Source: Palsa-506 sp963755815 (GTDB lineage Bacteria; Actinomycetota; Actinomycetes; Streptosporangiales; Streptosporangiaceae). From it: DNA of 64,000 bases. This document shows, in pieces, positions 16,091 through 26,688 of this stretch. A program made the translations under genes and the position numbers. The stretch covers positions 1 through 64,000 of the forward strand of contig CAVWLF010000016.1 of the NCBI GenBank assembly GCA_963755815.1, read 5' to 3'. Positions within the stretch are counted from its first letter, which is position 1; every line of letters begins with the position of its first letter. A model generated the notes under the pieces. The model did not search any database. It saw nothing but the letters and a program-made list of their open reading frames with translations, and had not been told where the DNA came from.

Positions 16091-17185
16091 TCAGCCGAGC
16101 GCGCGGGGGTGCGCGGCCGCGTAGACCTCGCGCAGCTTGTCCACCGTCACCAGGGTGTAGATCTGCGTGGTCGTCACCGAGGCGTGGCCGAGCAGTTCCT
16201 GCACCACGCGGACGTCGGCGCCGCCGTCCAGCAGGTGGGTGGCGAACGAGTGGCGCAGCGTGTGCGGCGACACCGCGGCCAGCCCGGCCCGGCCGGCCGC
16301 GGCCCGCAGCGCGGCCCAGGCGCCCTGCCGGGTCAGCCGGCCGCCGCGGGCGTTCAGGAAGACGGCCGGACTCGCGGTGCCGCGGCTAGCCGCCACCGCG
16401 AACGTGGGCCTGGCCCGGACCAGGTAGGCCTCCAGCGCCTCCCGGGCGTAGCGGCCGACCGGCACCATCCGCTGCCGGCCGCCCTTTCCGGTCAGCCGGA
16501 CCGCGGCGGGCACCCGCATCGCGGCGGCCGCCGACCGCCGGGCGGCCGCCTGGGCCAGCCCCGCGGGCCCGGCGGGCCGCGCCGCGGCCAGCGCGGCCGG
16601 AGCAGTCCCCGGGCCGCCGGGCGGCCCGGCCAGCGCGCCGACCAGGGACCCGGGCGGGCGGCCCGCCGGGGGCCCGGCCGGGGCCGGATCACCGGGCGGC
16701 GCGGCGGCATCGTGGCCGCTGGCCAGGTCCAGGTCGTCGATGTCCAGGCCGATCGCCTCGGAGATCCTGGCCCCGGTCCCGTACAGCAGCTCCAGCAAGG
16801 CCCGGTCCCGGAGCGGCGCCGGGCCGTCGCCCGCCCCGGCCGCCTGGAGCAGGCGCTCCACCTCAGCCACGGAGATGGCCTTCGGCAGCCGCCGCGGCGG
16901 GGCAGGCGGGCGGACCGGCCGGGCCGGGTCCTGCCCGGCCAGCCCCTCCGCCGCGGCAAACGCATGCATCCCGCGCACGGCCACGACCGCGCGCCCGGCC
17001 GAACTCGCCGCGAGCGGCGGGTGATCCGCGTCGCCCGCGCGCAGCCCGGCCAGGAACGCCGCCACATCCTCCGTCGTGACGTCGCCGATCTCGGTCCGGC
17101 CCCGGACGGCGAGCGCCGCGGCGTACCGCTCCAGGTCCCGGCGGTAGGCCTCCAGCGTGTGCGCGGCGAGGCCCCGCTCGACCAT
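16091..17185 (-). CDS. xerD: Tyrosine recombinase XerD with internal low-complexity insert
   Basis: This site-specific recombinase resolves chromosome dimers. From Met 17185 the catalytic residues are Arg140 (GTGARISE), Lys234 (GKGGRQR), His308/Arg311 (HTLRHSF), His334 (LGHAS) and Tyr343 (QIYT), all present. Residues 158-227 (16505-16714) are an Ala/Pro/Gly-rich insert between the first Arg helix and the Lys hairpin, where XerD normally has about 10 residues. The N-terminus seems longer than the Met start: in-frame IRRYLDHL, typical of XerD, is encoded just upstream. A CTG at 17230-17228 overlapping the ald stop, with GAGGTG before it, could be the true start. Confidence 0.85.
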   Translation of the reverse strand: MVERGLAAHTLEAYRRDLERYAAALAVRGRTEIGDVTTEDVAAFLAGLRAGDADHPPLAASSAGRAVVAVRGMHAFAAAEGLAGQDPARPVRPPAPPRRLPKAISVAEVERLLQAAGAGDGPAPLRDRALLELLYGTGARISEAIGLDIDDLDLASGHDAAAPPGDPAPAGPPAGRPPGSLVGALAGPPGGPGTAPAALAAARPAGPAGLAQAAARRSAAAAMRVPAAVRLTGKGGRQRMVPVGRYAREALEAYLVRARPTFAVAASRGTASPAVFLNARGGRLTRQGAWAALRAAAGRAGLAAVSPHTLRHSFATHLLDGGADVRVVQELLGHASVTTTQIYTLVTVDKLREVYAAAHPRALG

Positions 17186-17226
17186 CAGGTGATCGAGATA
17201 CCGGCGGATCGCCCCGGCGACGCTGG

Positions 17227-18342
17227 TCAGCTGAGCACCTCGCTGACCGGCGTCCAGGGCAGGCCGTGCGCTTCGGCCACCGGCGCGCAGGTGAGGGCGC
17301 CCTGATAGGTGTTCAGCCCGAGCGCGAACGCCGGGTCGGCGGCCAGCGCGGCCCGCCAGCCCCGGTTGGCGATCTCCACCACGTACGGCAGCGTCACGTT
17401 GGTCAGCGCGTAGGTGGAGGTATGCGGCACCGCGCCCGGCATGTTCGCCACGCAGTAGAACACCGAGTCGTGCACCCGGTAGGTGGGGTTGGCGTGCGTG
17501 GTCGGATGCGAGTCCTCGAAGCAGCCGCCCTGGTCGATGGAGATATCCACCAGCACGGACCCCGACTTCATCCGGGACACGAGCTCGTTGGAGATCAGCT
17601 TCGGCGCCTTGGCGCCGGGCACGAGCACCGCGCCGATGATCAGGTCAGCGTCGATCGCCGCGCGCTCGATCTCGTAGGCATTGGATGCCACCGTCTGGCA
17701 GTGCCCCTGGTAGATCGCGTCCGCCTGGCGCAGCCGGGCCACGTTCTTGTCGATCAGCAGGACCTCGGCCTGCATGCCCAGGGCAATCGCGGCAGCGCTC
17801 ATGCCGGAGACGCCGGCCCCGAGCACGACGACCTTGGCCGCGTAGACGCCGGAGACGCCGCCCATCAGCACGCCGCGGCCGCCGCCGTCGCGCTGCAGGT
17901 GATGGGCGCCGCATTGGGGCGCCATCCGGCCGGCCACCTCCGACATCGGGGCCAGCAGCGGCAGCGAGCCATCGGCCAGCTGGACGGTCTCATAGGCGAT
18001 CGCGGTGATCCCGGACTCGAGCAGCGCGTCCGTGCCAGGGCGGTCGGCCGCCAGGTGCAGGTAGGTGAACAGCACCTGGCCCTTGCGCATCCGGTGGTAC
18101 TCCTCGGCGACCGGCTCCTTGACCTTCAGGATCAGGTCGCCGGCCTGCCACACGTCATCCGCCGTGGGCAGGATCTCCGCCCCGGCCGTGACGAAATCCT
18201 GGTCCGGGATGGACGAGCCCGTGCCGGCGTCCTGCTGGACGTAGACCTGGTGGCCGCCGCGGACAAGCTCGTGCACGCCGGCCGGCGTGATCGCGACCCG
18301 GTACTCGTGGTTCTTAACCTCTTTGGGAACGCCGACCTTCAT
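17227..18342 (-). CDS. ald: Alanine dehydrogenase
   Basis: The 371-aa NAD-dependent enzyme interconverts alanine and pyruvate plus ammonia. The pyruvate-binding lysine (LKVKEP, about residue 74) and catalytic His (YLHLAAD, about 96) are present, with the NAD fold VVVLGAGVSGMSAAAIALG in the middle. MKVGVPKEVKNHEYRVA at the N-terminus is characteristic. Length is standard. It ends at the start region of xerD. The nudix gene upstream is separated by a hairpin, so ald probably has its own promoter. Confidence 0.96.
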   Translation of the reverse strand: MKVGVPKEVKNHEYRVAITPAGVHELVRGGHQVYVQQDAGTGSSIPDQDFVTAGAEILPTADDVWQAGDLILKVKEPVAEEYHRMRKGQVLFTYLHLAADRPGTDALLESGITAIAYETVQLADGSLPLLAPMSEVAGRMAPQCGAHHLQRDGGGRGVLMGGVSGVYAAKVVVLGAGVSGMSAAAIALGMQAEVLLIDKNVARLRQADAIYQGHCQTVASNAYEIERAAIDADLIIGAVLVPGAKAPKLISNELVSRMKSGSVLVDISIDQGGCFEDSHPTTHANPTYRVHDSVFYCVANMPGAVPHTSTYALTNVTLPYVVEIANRGWRAALAADPAFALGLNTYQGALTCAPVAEAHGLPWTPVSEVLS

Positions 18343-18370
18343 GACTTCCAGTCCTTTCCTGCGCAGGGCT

Positions 18371-18390
18371 GCCCGGCGTCCTTGCCGGGC
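18371..18390 (-). terminator. Hairpin between nudix gene and ald
   Basis: GCCCGGC (18371-18377) and GCCGGGC (18384-18390) form a 7-bp stem with a 6-base loop, about 35 bases past the nudix stop and before the ald start. It is a candidate terminator or attenuator. Confidence 0.4.
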
Positions 18391-18423
18391 GAGTCCCCTC
18401 CGAGCACAATTCGCGACCGCCGG

Positions 18424-19065
18424 TCAGCACTCCGGCGCGTCCGTGGGCCGCAGCATCTCAAACCGATCTTGCCGGGCGGCAGATGCGGACAAGATACCCA
18501 GCGCCGCTACGCCGTTATGCAGGTCACCGGCCAGAATCCCGGCCACCGCCTGCTCCAGCGGAACCCACGCAAGCAACAGGTGCGCCTCCTCGTGCTGCCG
18601 AACGTACTCCCGTTCGGCGGCTGGCACCCGCGTCAGGCCCGTGGCCAGGAAGATCCTGATGCGTTCCGTGCTGAATCCGGGCGAGGTGAAGAAGTCGCCG
18701 AGCACCTGCCAGCCGGCCGCGCGGTAGCCGGTTTCCTCCAGCAGCTCGCGCTCGGCGGCCGCCAGCAGCGGCTCGCCGGGCTTGTCACGCAGGCCCGCCG
18801 GGATCTCCCAGAGCAGGCGGCCGACCGGGTGCCGGTACTGGCGGATCATCAGCACCCGGCCGGACTCGTCCAGGCCGAGCACGGCCACCGCGCCCGGATG
18901 CTCCACGATCTCCCGGTCGGCCGTCTGCCCGCCCGGCATCCGGACCGTGTCCGTGCGCACCCGGACCAGGGAGCCGCTGGCCAGCTCGGCCGACGCGGTG
19001 ACCGGCCAGCGCTCGGGAATGTCACGGATCTCCGCGGGGCCGGCCGCATCGCTCACGTCAGGCAC
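18424..19065 (-). CDS. NUDIX hydrolase, ADP-ribose pyrophosphatase-like
   Basis: The 213-aa protein has a Nudix box (GEPLLAAAERELLEETGY, about residues 97-114) preceded by the ADPRase-type IRQYRHPVGRLLWEIPAG. It probably hydrolyses ADP-ribose or a similar nucleoside diphosphate to two monophosphates, using divalent metal. The spacing from the conserved Gly to the first Glu is one residue longer than the textbook motif. Neighbours pyrG upstream and ald downstream are the conserved actinobacterial order. Confidence 0.9.
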   Translation of the reverse strand: MPDVSDAAGPAEIRDIPERWPVTASAELASGSLVRVRTDTVRMPGGQTADREIVEHPGAVAVLGLDESGRVLMIRQYRHPVGRLLWEIPAGLRDKPGEPLLAAAERELLEETGYRAAGWQVLGDFFTSPGFSTERIRIFLATGLTRVPAAEREYVRQHEEAHLLLAWVPLEQAVAGILAGDLHNGVAALGILSASAARQDRFEMLRPTDAPEC

Positions 19066-19143
19066 TCCTGCCTCATCGGCTCGAAGCGAATCTCAGTCCG
19101 CCTGAGCTAAATCCTCGTCTGCCTGAATCATCCCCCGGCGGGG

Positions 19144-20856
<1,713 letters not shown>

Positions 20857-21050
20857 AGTAATGCTCCCGTGGTTGTTACGATGCGGTAAATTCCGCAGGT
20901 CCACGGACCCTCAGATTATCAGCCTGCGGCCGGCCAGGACGCGCTTCGACACGACACTGGTGATGCCGCGGCGAGCAAAGCGGGATGAACCACGCATTGC
21001 GCTAGCCGCCTGTGCCCTCCGGCGCGGCGGCGGATCCGGCCGGCCGGGGG

Positions 21051-21974
21051 TCAGCAGGCCGTCGATGCGCTCGGGTCGCGCTCGGCAGGCCGCAGCTCCG
21101 CCGCCGACTCGGCCTGCTGGGAGTCAGTCGCCTCGCCGAATCTGGCCAGCGCCAGCGCGCAGACCACGGCGAGGCCGAACCCGAGGGCGGCCACGCCGGT
21201 GAGCCCGTGCCTGGTCGTGTCCCCGAGGAAGATCACCCCGACGATGGCCGGCGGGGTGGTCTCGGCCAGCACCACGGCCGCCGTCGCTACCGTCACGCTG
21301 CCGCCGTCCAGCGCGGCCGCGTACAGCATGAACGACACGATCCCGGCCGCGGCCAGCGCGTAGCTGGCCGGTGAGCGGACCAGCTGCTGCGGCGAGAATC
21401 CGGGCAGGATCCTGGCCGCGACCGCGAGCACGGCATAGCCCAGCCCGGCCACGGCCCCGAGCACTGGGGTGCGGGCCGGATACGGCAGCCGGGCGGCCGC
21501 CAGCCCGGCCAGCGCGATGCCGGCCACCGCGACGATCAGGGCCATCTGGAAGGCCGGGCTGACCCTGGCCGCGCCCTCGGCGCCGGCCGAGGACCCGAGC
21601 AGCCCCACCCCGGTCACGACCCCCGCGACCGCGAGCCACTCCCGCCAGCTGAGCACGATGTGCATCAGCCAGGACGCGAAAACGGCCGTTACCGCGAGAT
21701 TCGCCGCGATGATCGCCTGCACGGCGAACAACGGCAGCCGCCGCAGCGCGACCAGCTGGGCCAGGAAGCCGACCAGGTCGATGCCGAGGCTGGCGATGAA
21801 TCGCCACTGGTGCAGCATCCGCACCACGAGGCCCGGATCGACCCCGGTCATGACCCCGTCGGCTGGCGAGTGTGCAGGCCGGAGACTCGCCGCGCGGACA
21901 GCTATTGCCTGCATCACCGCGGCGATTCCGTAGCAAAGCGCCGCCACCATGGCAGCTACGAGGCTCGCCAGCAC
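21051..21974 (-). CDS. DMT-superfamily-like integral membrane protein
   Basis: The 307-aa protein has nine or ten hydrophobic helices beginning at residue 1 (MLASLVAAMVAALCYGIAAV), with an EamA-like repeat pattern, and ends in a charged cytoplasmic tail (GEATDSQQAESAAELRPAE). It is likely a drug/metabolite transporter relative in the plasma membrane. Substrate and direction are unknown. It is separated from pyrG by about 195 bases with no feature I can name, and it is followed upstream by the HAD hydrolase on the same strand. Confidence 0.7.
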   Translation of the reverse strand: MLASLVAAMVAALCYGIAAVMQAIAVRAASLRPAHSPADGVMTGVDPGLVVRMLHQWRFIASLGIDLVGFLAQLVALRRLPLFAVQAIIAANLAVTAVFASWLMHIVLSWREWLAVAGVVTGVGLLGSSAGAEGAARVSPAFQMALIVAVAGIALAGLAAARLPYPARTPVLGAVAGLGYAVLAVAARILPGFSPQQLVRSPASYALAAAGIVSFMLYAAALDGGSVTVATAAVVLAETTPPAIVGVIFLGDTTRHGLTGVAALGFGLAVVCALALARFGEATDSQQAESAAELRPAERDPSASTAC

Positions 21975-22062
21975 GACTACGACCCTACGCCGCGGCTACA
22001 CCGCACCGGTCCCCAACACTCGCACGGCGCCACCTTCGGGCACGATCGTGATCCGCGGGTTA

Positions 22063-22677
22063 CTAGCGGTGATGAGCCAGCATCTGCACCAGCAGCGCCC
22101 TGGCCTGGTGCGGGCTGGTGAAGAGGATCGCCCGCATCCCCAAGGCCACCGCGGCGGCAGCGTTCTCCGTCCGGTCGTCGATGAAGATTACTTCCGGGGC
22201 CGCGGCCCCCAGGATGGCCAGCGCGCGGGTGAAGCACTCCGGGGCCGGCTTGGCCGTTTTCAGCTGACAGCTGAAAAGCAGGTGCTTGAAGTGCCGGGCC
22301 ACCGGCAGCCCGGCAATGGCCTCGGCGGTCTCGGCCGGCGCGTTGGACAGCAGCGCGATCCGGTGCCCGACGATTGCCAGTTCCTCGATCAGCGCCACGG
22401 TCTGGGCCTCGAGATGGAGCCAGGAGTCGGTATCCAGCCGGATAAGCTCCGCGACCTCGGCCTCGCTGTAGGCCTGGTGGTGCCCGGCGATCAGGCCGAC
22501 CTGCTGCCAGTAGGCCGTCCCGTCCACTTCGGCCAGGTCGTAGGCGGGCCGCCGTTGCCAGTAGGCGTCCGTCAGGCGCTGGACGGAGATACCGGCGGCC
22601 GCCGCCAGCATCGCGGTGTCCCGCTCCGACGGCCAGCGGGAGATCACGCCGCCATAGTCGAAAATCACCCAGGCCAC
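22063..22677 (-). CDS. HAD-superfamily hydrolase, IA-like
   Basis: The 204-aa phosphatase-like protein shows motif I VIFDYGGVI (residues 4-12), motif II ALLSNAP, the motif III lysine in KTAKPAPECF and motif IV IFIDDRTEN. The YihX/epoxide-hydrolase-N-like HAD group uses DxGGV as here. GTG 22677 follows GGGAG by 7 bases. The reading frame happens to stay open back into the lipoprotein gene (to 23511), but the intervening 22680-22850 stretch does not look coding, so a fusion is unlikely. The substrate is presumably a small phosphate ester. Confidence 0.85.
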   Translation of the reverse strand: MAWVIFDYGGVISRWPSERDTAMLAAAAGISVQRLTDAYWQRRPAYDLAEVDGTAYWQQVGLIAGHHQAYSEAEVAELIRLDTDSWLHLEAQTVALIEELAIVGHRIALLSNAPAETAEAIAGLPVARHFKHLLFSCQLKTAKPAPECFTRALAILGAAAPEVIFIDDRTENAAAAVALGMRAILFTSPHQARALLVQMLAHHR

Positions 22678-22853
22678 GCCAGCTCTCCCAGCGGTCGGCA
22701 AATGGCGTCCGCTGCAGGCGCAGCACGGAGGCGGGCCGGCCGACCTCCAGCTCACTTCACATCGGACCGTATCGGACCCAACGGACTTGCGTGCCGATTC
22801 CGGCCAGGCCGCCGGATCCGGTTTGGGCGGGCGGCCGGCGGCCATCCCCCGGG

Positions 22854-23511
22854 TCAGCCGGGCTGGTTCTTGCCCGGGCAGTTGCCGGTCTGGGTCATCT
22901 GGGTGGAGGCCGGCGCGCAGTGCTTCCCGGCTCCGGCCGTGCCCCGGAAGGCCTGCTGGCCGCGCCGGGGACTCCAGCCGCATGCCCTTGCTCAGCATGG
23001 ACCAGAACCCGGGCGCGGAAGAAATGGTGCGAGGCTTGCCGAATCCGGAGGCGATCTCGCAGCCGGTCGACTGAATGCGCACGGTGCGGAAGCTGGTCCC
23101 GCCCGCGGCGAACCTCAGCTGGTAGGTGATGCCGAGATCGGCCGGGCAGTTGACGATGCCGGCGGGCTGCAGCGGAAGCGCGCAAAGCGCCCTGGCCACC
23201 GCCCGGGCGTCGGCCGCTGACGTGATGGTGACGACGGCCGGGAACGTGAACCGCCGCCGGGGCAGCACCGGGTCACCCACGCCGACGTGCCCGATCTGGC
23301 CGGATCGCCTGACCACGAGGTGGTTCACGGCGGCCTGGTCCGCGCACAAGGCCCCCGGCTGCACCGCCTTGAGCACCGGGGCCGCGGCCGGGCCGGAACT
23401 GCCCGCCGCGACGCTCCCGCACGCGGCCAGGGCGAGCGGGACGAGCAGAAGGGCAGCGCGCGCGAGCCGCCGCAGGCCGGCCGCGCCACCTCGCGAATTC
23501 GACAAACCCAT
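22854..23511 (-). CDS. Putative lipoprotein with likely C-terminal frameshift
   Basis: The N-terminus is a clear lipoprotein signal: a basic stretch, LARAALLLVPLALAACG with the lipobox Cys at about residue 31, then a Ser/Ala/Gly-rich linker. The mature part (VVTITSAADARAVARALCAL; ADLGITYQLRFAAGG) resembles uncharacterised actinobacterial secreted proteins. Around 22930-22990 coding appears to move by one base. In the shifted frame the protein ends naturally as TQMTQTGNCPGKNQPG at TGA 22854-22856, whereas the original frame runs on into unlike sequence and the HAD gene. The shift may be a sequence error. Function unknown. Confidence 0.55.
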
Positions 23512-23527
23512 GGCTCTCTTTCCCTGG

Positions 23528-23550
23528 CCGGTCCCGCAGCGCGGGACCGG
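23528..23550 (-). terminator. Strong hairpin downstream of uvrB
   Basis: CCGGTCCCGC (23528-23537) pairs perfectly with GCGGGACCGG (23541-23550) around AGC. It lies about 120 bases past the uvrB stop and just before the lipoprotein gene, consistent with termination of uvrB transcription. Confidence 0.55.
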
Positions 23551-23557
23551 TCATTGC

Positions 23558-23605
23558 CGGACTGTGCTGGCCAACGGACTGTGCTGACCAAACTGTGCTG
23601 GCCAA
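23558..23605. repeat. Two and a half 17-bp tandem repeats
   Basis: CGGACTGTGCTGGCCAA (23558-23574) is followed by a copy with one change (23575-23591) and a 14-base partial copy (23592-23605). They lie between uvrB and the lipoprotein gene, beside the hairpin. No function is evident. Confidence 0.7.
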
Positions 23606-23669
23606 TCGCAGATTGGACGGCTCAGGCCGGCGCCCGGTTCCCCGCGGCCCGGCGGAATTACCCGGCTGG

Positions 23670-25793
23670 TCAGACGCCGGCCGCCTGCATGCCGCGAAGC
23701 TCCTTCTTCAGCTCCCTGATCTCGTCCCGGAGCCTGGCCGCGATCTCGAACTGCAGCTCGGCGGCGGCGGTGTGCATCTGGTCCGTCAGCCCGGTGATGA
23801 GGGCGACCAGGTCGTCGCGGGCCGGCCCGCCCCCGGCGGCGCCCGGGCCGGCCGCGGCCCGCCCGCCCGCCCGCGCCCGCGACGACAGGCCGGGGACCGG
23901 TGCCTTGCCGCGGCTCTGCTGCCGGCCCGATCCGCCGAGCAGCTTCTCGGTGTCCGCGTCCTCACGGGCCAGCTGGTCGAGTATGTCGACAATCCGCTTG
24001 CGCAGGGGCTGCGGATCGAGGCCGCGCGCCTCGTTATAGGCGACCTGCTTGGCCCGCCGCCGGTTGGTCTCGTCGATCGCGCGCTGCATCGACGGGGTCA
24101 CCTTGTCCGCGTACATATGCACCTGGCCGGATACGTTCCGCGCGGCCCGGCCGATGGTCTGGATCAGCGACGTCCCGGACCGGAGGAAGCCTTCCTTGTC
24201 CGCGTCCAGGATCGAGACCAGCGACACTTCCGGCAGGTCAAGTCCCTCCCGCAGCAGGTTGATCCCGACCAGTACGTCGTACTCACCGAGCCGCAGCTCG
24301 CGGAGCAGCTCCACCCGGCGCAGCGTGTCGACCTCGCTGTGCAGGTACCTGGCCCGGATGCCGCCCTCGAGCAGGTAATCGGTCAGGTCCTCGGCCATCT
24401 TCTTGGTCAGCGTGGTGACCAGGATCCGCTCGTCCCGCCGGGCCCGCTCGGAGATCTCGTGCACCAGGTCATCGATCTGCCCCTTGGTCGGCTTCACGAT
24501 CACCTCGGGATCGATCAGCCCGGTCGGGCGGATGACCTGCTCCACCACGTCGCCGCCGACCCGCTGCAGCTCGTACGGGCCCGGGGTGGCCGACATGTAC
24601 ACCGTCTGGCCGATCCGGTCACCGAACTCCTCCCAGGTGAGCGGCCGGTTGTCGATCGCGCTCGGCAGCCGGAACCCGTGCTCGACCAGGACCCGCTTGC
24701 GCGACACGTCGCCCTCGTACATGGCGCCGATCTGCGGGACCGTGCTGTGCGACTCGTCGATCACGAGCAGGAAGTCCTCGGGGAAGTAGTCGAGCAGCGT
24801 GTTCGGCGCCGAGCCCGGGGCGCGGCCGTCGATGTGCCGGGAGTAGTTCTCGATGCCGGAGCAGCTGCCGATCTGGCGGAGCATCTCCACGTCGTAGGTG
24901 GTGCGCATGCGCAGCCGCTGCGCCTCCAGCAGCTTGCCCGAGCGCTCGAGCTCGGCGAGCCGGTCGGCCAGCTCGATCTCGATGCCGGCGATCGCCCGTT
25001 CCATCCGCTCCGGGCCCGCGACGTAGTGCGTGGCCGGGAAGACGTACAGTTCCTCGTCCTCGCTCATCACCTCGCCGGTCAGCGGGTGCAGCGTGCTCAG
25101 CCGCTCGACCTCGTCGCCGAACATCTCGATCCGGACGGCGAGTTCCTCGTAGACCGGGATGATCTCGATGGTGTCGCCCCGGACCCGGAAGGTGCCGCGG
25201 GTGAAGGCCAGGTCGTTGCGCGCGTACTGCATGCCGACCAGCTTGCGGAGCAGCGCATCGCGGTCCATGGTGCCGCCCAGCCGCAGCCGCAGCATGCGGT
25301 CCACGTACTCCTGCGGGGTGCCCAGGCCGTAGATGCACGAGACCGACGCCACCACGATCGTGTCCCGGCGGGTAAGCAGCGAGTTCGTCGCCGAGTGCCG
25401 GAGCCGCTCCACCTCGTCGTTGATCGAGGAGTCCTTCTCGATGTAGGTGTCGGTCTGCGGTACGTACGCCTCGGGCTGGTAGTAGTCGTAGTACGAGACG
25501 AAGTACTCGACCGCGTTATTCGGCAGCATCTCGCGTAGCTCGTTGGCGAACTGCGCGGCGATCGTCTTGTTGGGCAGCATCACCAGCGTCGGCCGCTGCA
25601 GGCGCTCGGCCAGCCAGGCGATGGTCGCCGTCTTGCCGGTGCCGGTCGCGCCGAGCAGCACGGTGTCCTTGGTGCCCGCCCGGATCCGTTTCTCCATCGC
25701 GGCGATCGCCTGCGGCTGGTCGCCGGCCGGCACCATGTCCGTAACGACCTCGAACGGCGCGACGCGGCGCTGCAGGTCGCTTACCGGGCGCAC
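23670..25793 (-). CDS. uvrB: Excinuclease ABC subunit B
   Basis: The 707-aa damage-verification helicase works in nucleotide excision repair. Walker A GATGTGKT is at residues 48-55. The beta-hairpin region with YYDYYQPEAY, the DEAH-like VIDESH motif, helicase motif VI (QTIGRAARN) and a C-terminal UVR motif (LEFEIAARLRDEI-like, about 675-700) that binds UvrA/UvrC are complete. A Gly/Ala-rich linker of about 35 residues separates the helicase core from the UVR motif. It starts at GTG 25793. Confidence 0.97.
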   Translation of the reverse strand: MRPVSDLQRRVAPFEVVTDMVPAGDQPQAIAAMEKRIRAGTKDTVLLGATGTGKTATIAWLAERLQRPTLVMLPNKTIAAQFANELREMLPNNAVEYFVSYYDYYQPEAYVPQTDTYIEKDSSINDEVERLRHSATNSLLTRRDTIVVASVSCIYGLGTPQEYVDRMLRLRLGGTMDRDALLRKLVGMQYARNDLAFTRGTFRVRGDTIEIIPVYEELAVRIEMFGDEVERLSTLHPLTGEVMSEDEELYVFPATHYVAGPERMERAIAGIEIELADRLAELERSGKLLEAQRLRMRTTYDVEMLRQIGSCSGIENYSRHIDGRAPGSAPNTLLDYFPEDFLLVIDESHSTVPQIGAMYEGDVSRKRVLVEHGFRLPSAIDNRPLTWEEFGDRIGQTVYMSATPGPYELQRVGGDVVEQVIRPTGLIDPEVIVKPTKGQIDDLVHEISERARRDERILVTTLTKKMAEDLTDYLLEGGIRARYLHSEVDTLRRVELLRELRLGEYDVLVGINLLREGLDLPEVSLVSILDADKEGFLRSGTSLIQTIGRAARNVSGQVHMYADKVTPSMQRAIDETNRRRAKQVAYNEARGLDPQPLRKRIVDILDQLAREDADTEKLLGGSGRQQSRGKAPVPGLSSRARAGGRAAAGPGAAGGGPARDDLVALITGLTDQMHTAAAELQFEIAARLRDEIRELKKELRGMQAAGV

Positions 25794-25962
25794 GGCGCCT
25801 CCCCCGCGGCGCTGGCCCGCGGGCGGCCGTCCGCCCCGTCATGCCCGTATTAGTCACGCCCTGGATAACAGCCGCGCCGGTCAATTGCTTACCCACGGTC
25901 CCAATGTAAGACCAGGGTCTGACAGGATCCGCCCGGCTTGGGCAGCGGACCGGACGGCTGCG

Positions 25963-26604
25963 TTATGGCCGGTGCTCGTCCGGCTCCGGGCCGTCTGGCT
26001 CGTGGCCGGGCTGTACCATCCGCCGTAGTTCCGTCCATAGCTCGCCGACCTGCCGGTCCAGCTCGCCCAGCGAGCCTGAGTTGTCGATGACGATGCCGGC
26101 GATGGCCAGCCGCTGCGCCCGGCTGGCCTGGGCATCGATCCTCGCGCTGGCCTGCTCGCTGGTCATTCCGCGGTGCCGGATCAGCCGGTCGGCCTGAATC
26201 CGCCGGGCCGCGTCGACGACCACGACGACGTCGTAGTTCCCGGCCAGGCTGTTCTCGGTGATCAGCGGGACGTCGTGCACCACGATCGCGGCCTGACCGG
26301 CCGCCTGCTCAAGCTCATGCATCCGCTCGGCGACCCGCGGATGCACGATGGCGTTCAGCCGGGCGCGCTGCACCGGGTCGGCGAAGACGGTCTCGCCGAG
26401 CCCGGCCCGGTCCAGGCGGCCATCGGGGAGCAGGACGCCGGGGCCGAAGGCCGCGACCACCTCGGCCAGGCCCGGTGTCCCGGGCGCGACGACCTCCCGG
26501 GCGACCGCGTCCGCGTCGAGCACGACGGCGCCCTGGGCGGCCAGCCGCCGCGACACCTCGCTCTTGCCCGCGCCGATTCCGCCGGTCAGCCCGACCCTCA
26601 GCAT
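25963..26604 (-). CDS. coaE: Dephospho-CoA kinase
   Basis: The 213-aa kinase performs the last step of coenzyme A synthesis, phosphorylating the 3'-OH of dephospho-CoA. P-loop GGIGAGKS is at residues 8-15, with LDADAVAREVV at 29-39 and the VVHDVPLITEN segment mid-protein. It is separated from rpsA by a very strong hairpin. The coaE-uvrB neighbourhood is standard for actinobacteria. Confidence 0.95.
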   Translation of the reverse strand: MLRVGLTGGIGAGKSEVSRRLAAQGAVVLDADAVAREVVAPGTPGLAEVVAAFGPGVLLPDGRLDRAGLGETVFADPVQRARLNAIVHPRVAERMHELEQAAGQAAIVVHDVPLITENSLAGNYDVVVVVDAARRIQADRLIRHRGMTSEQASARIDAQASRAQRLAIAGIVIDNSGSLGELDRQVGELWTELRRMVQPGHEPDGPEPDEHRP

Positions 26605-26624
26605 CCGGCCTCCCGTACATGCCG

Positions 26625-26663
26625 GTGGCGAGTTCCCCGCGTTGCCAGCGGGGAACTCGCCAC
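26625..26663. terminator. 16-bp perfect hairpin between rpsA and coaE
   Basis: GTGGCGAGTTCCCCGC (26625-26640) is exactly complementary to 26648-26663, with a 7-base loop. It lies 26 bases past the rpsA stop and 20 bases before the coaE start. It should end most rpsA transcripts. No U-tract follows. Confidence 0.75.
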
Positions 26664-26688
26664 GACGGCGATCAGCGCGCCCGGACCG

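Noticed and set aside
22063..23511. A single 482-codon open frame as a lipoprotein-HAD fusion protein
   Set aside because: The HAD part has its own GTG with GGGAG, the linker has no protein-like features, and a lipoprotein signal on a cytoplasmic HAD is implausible.
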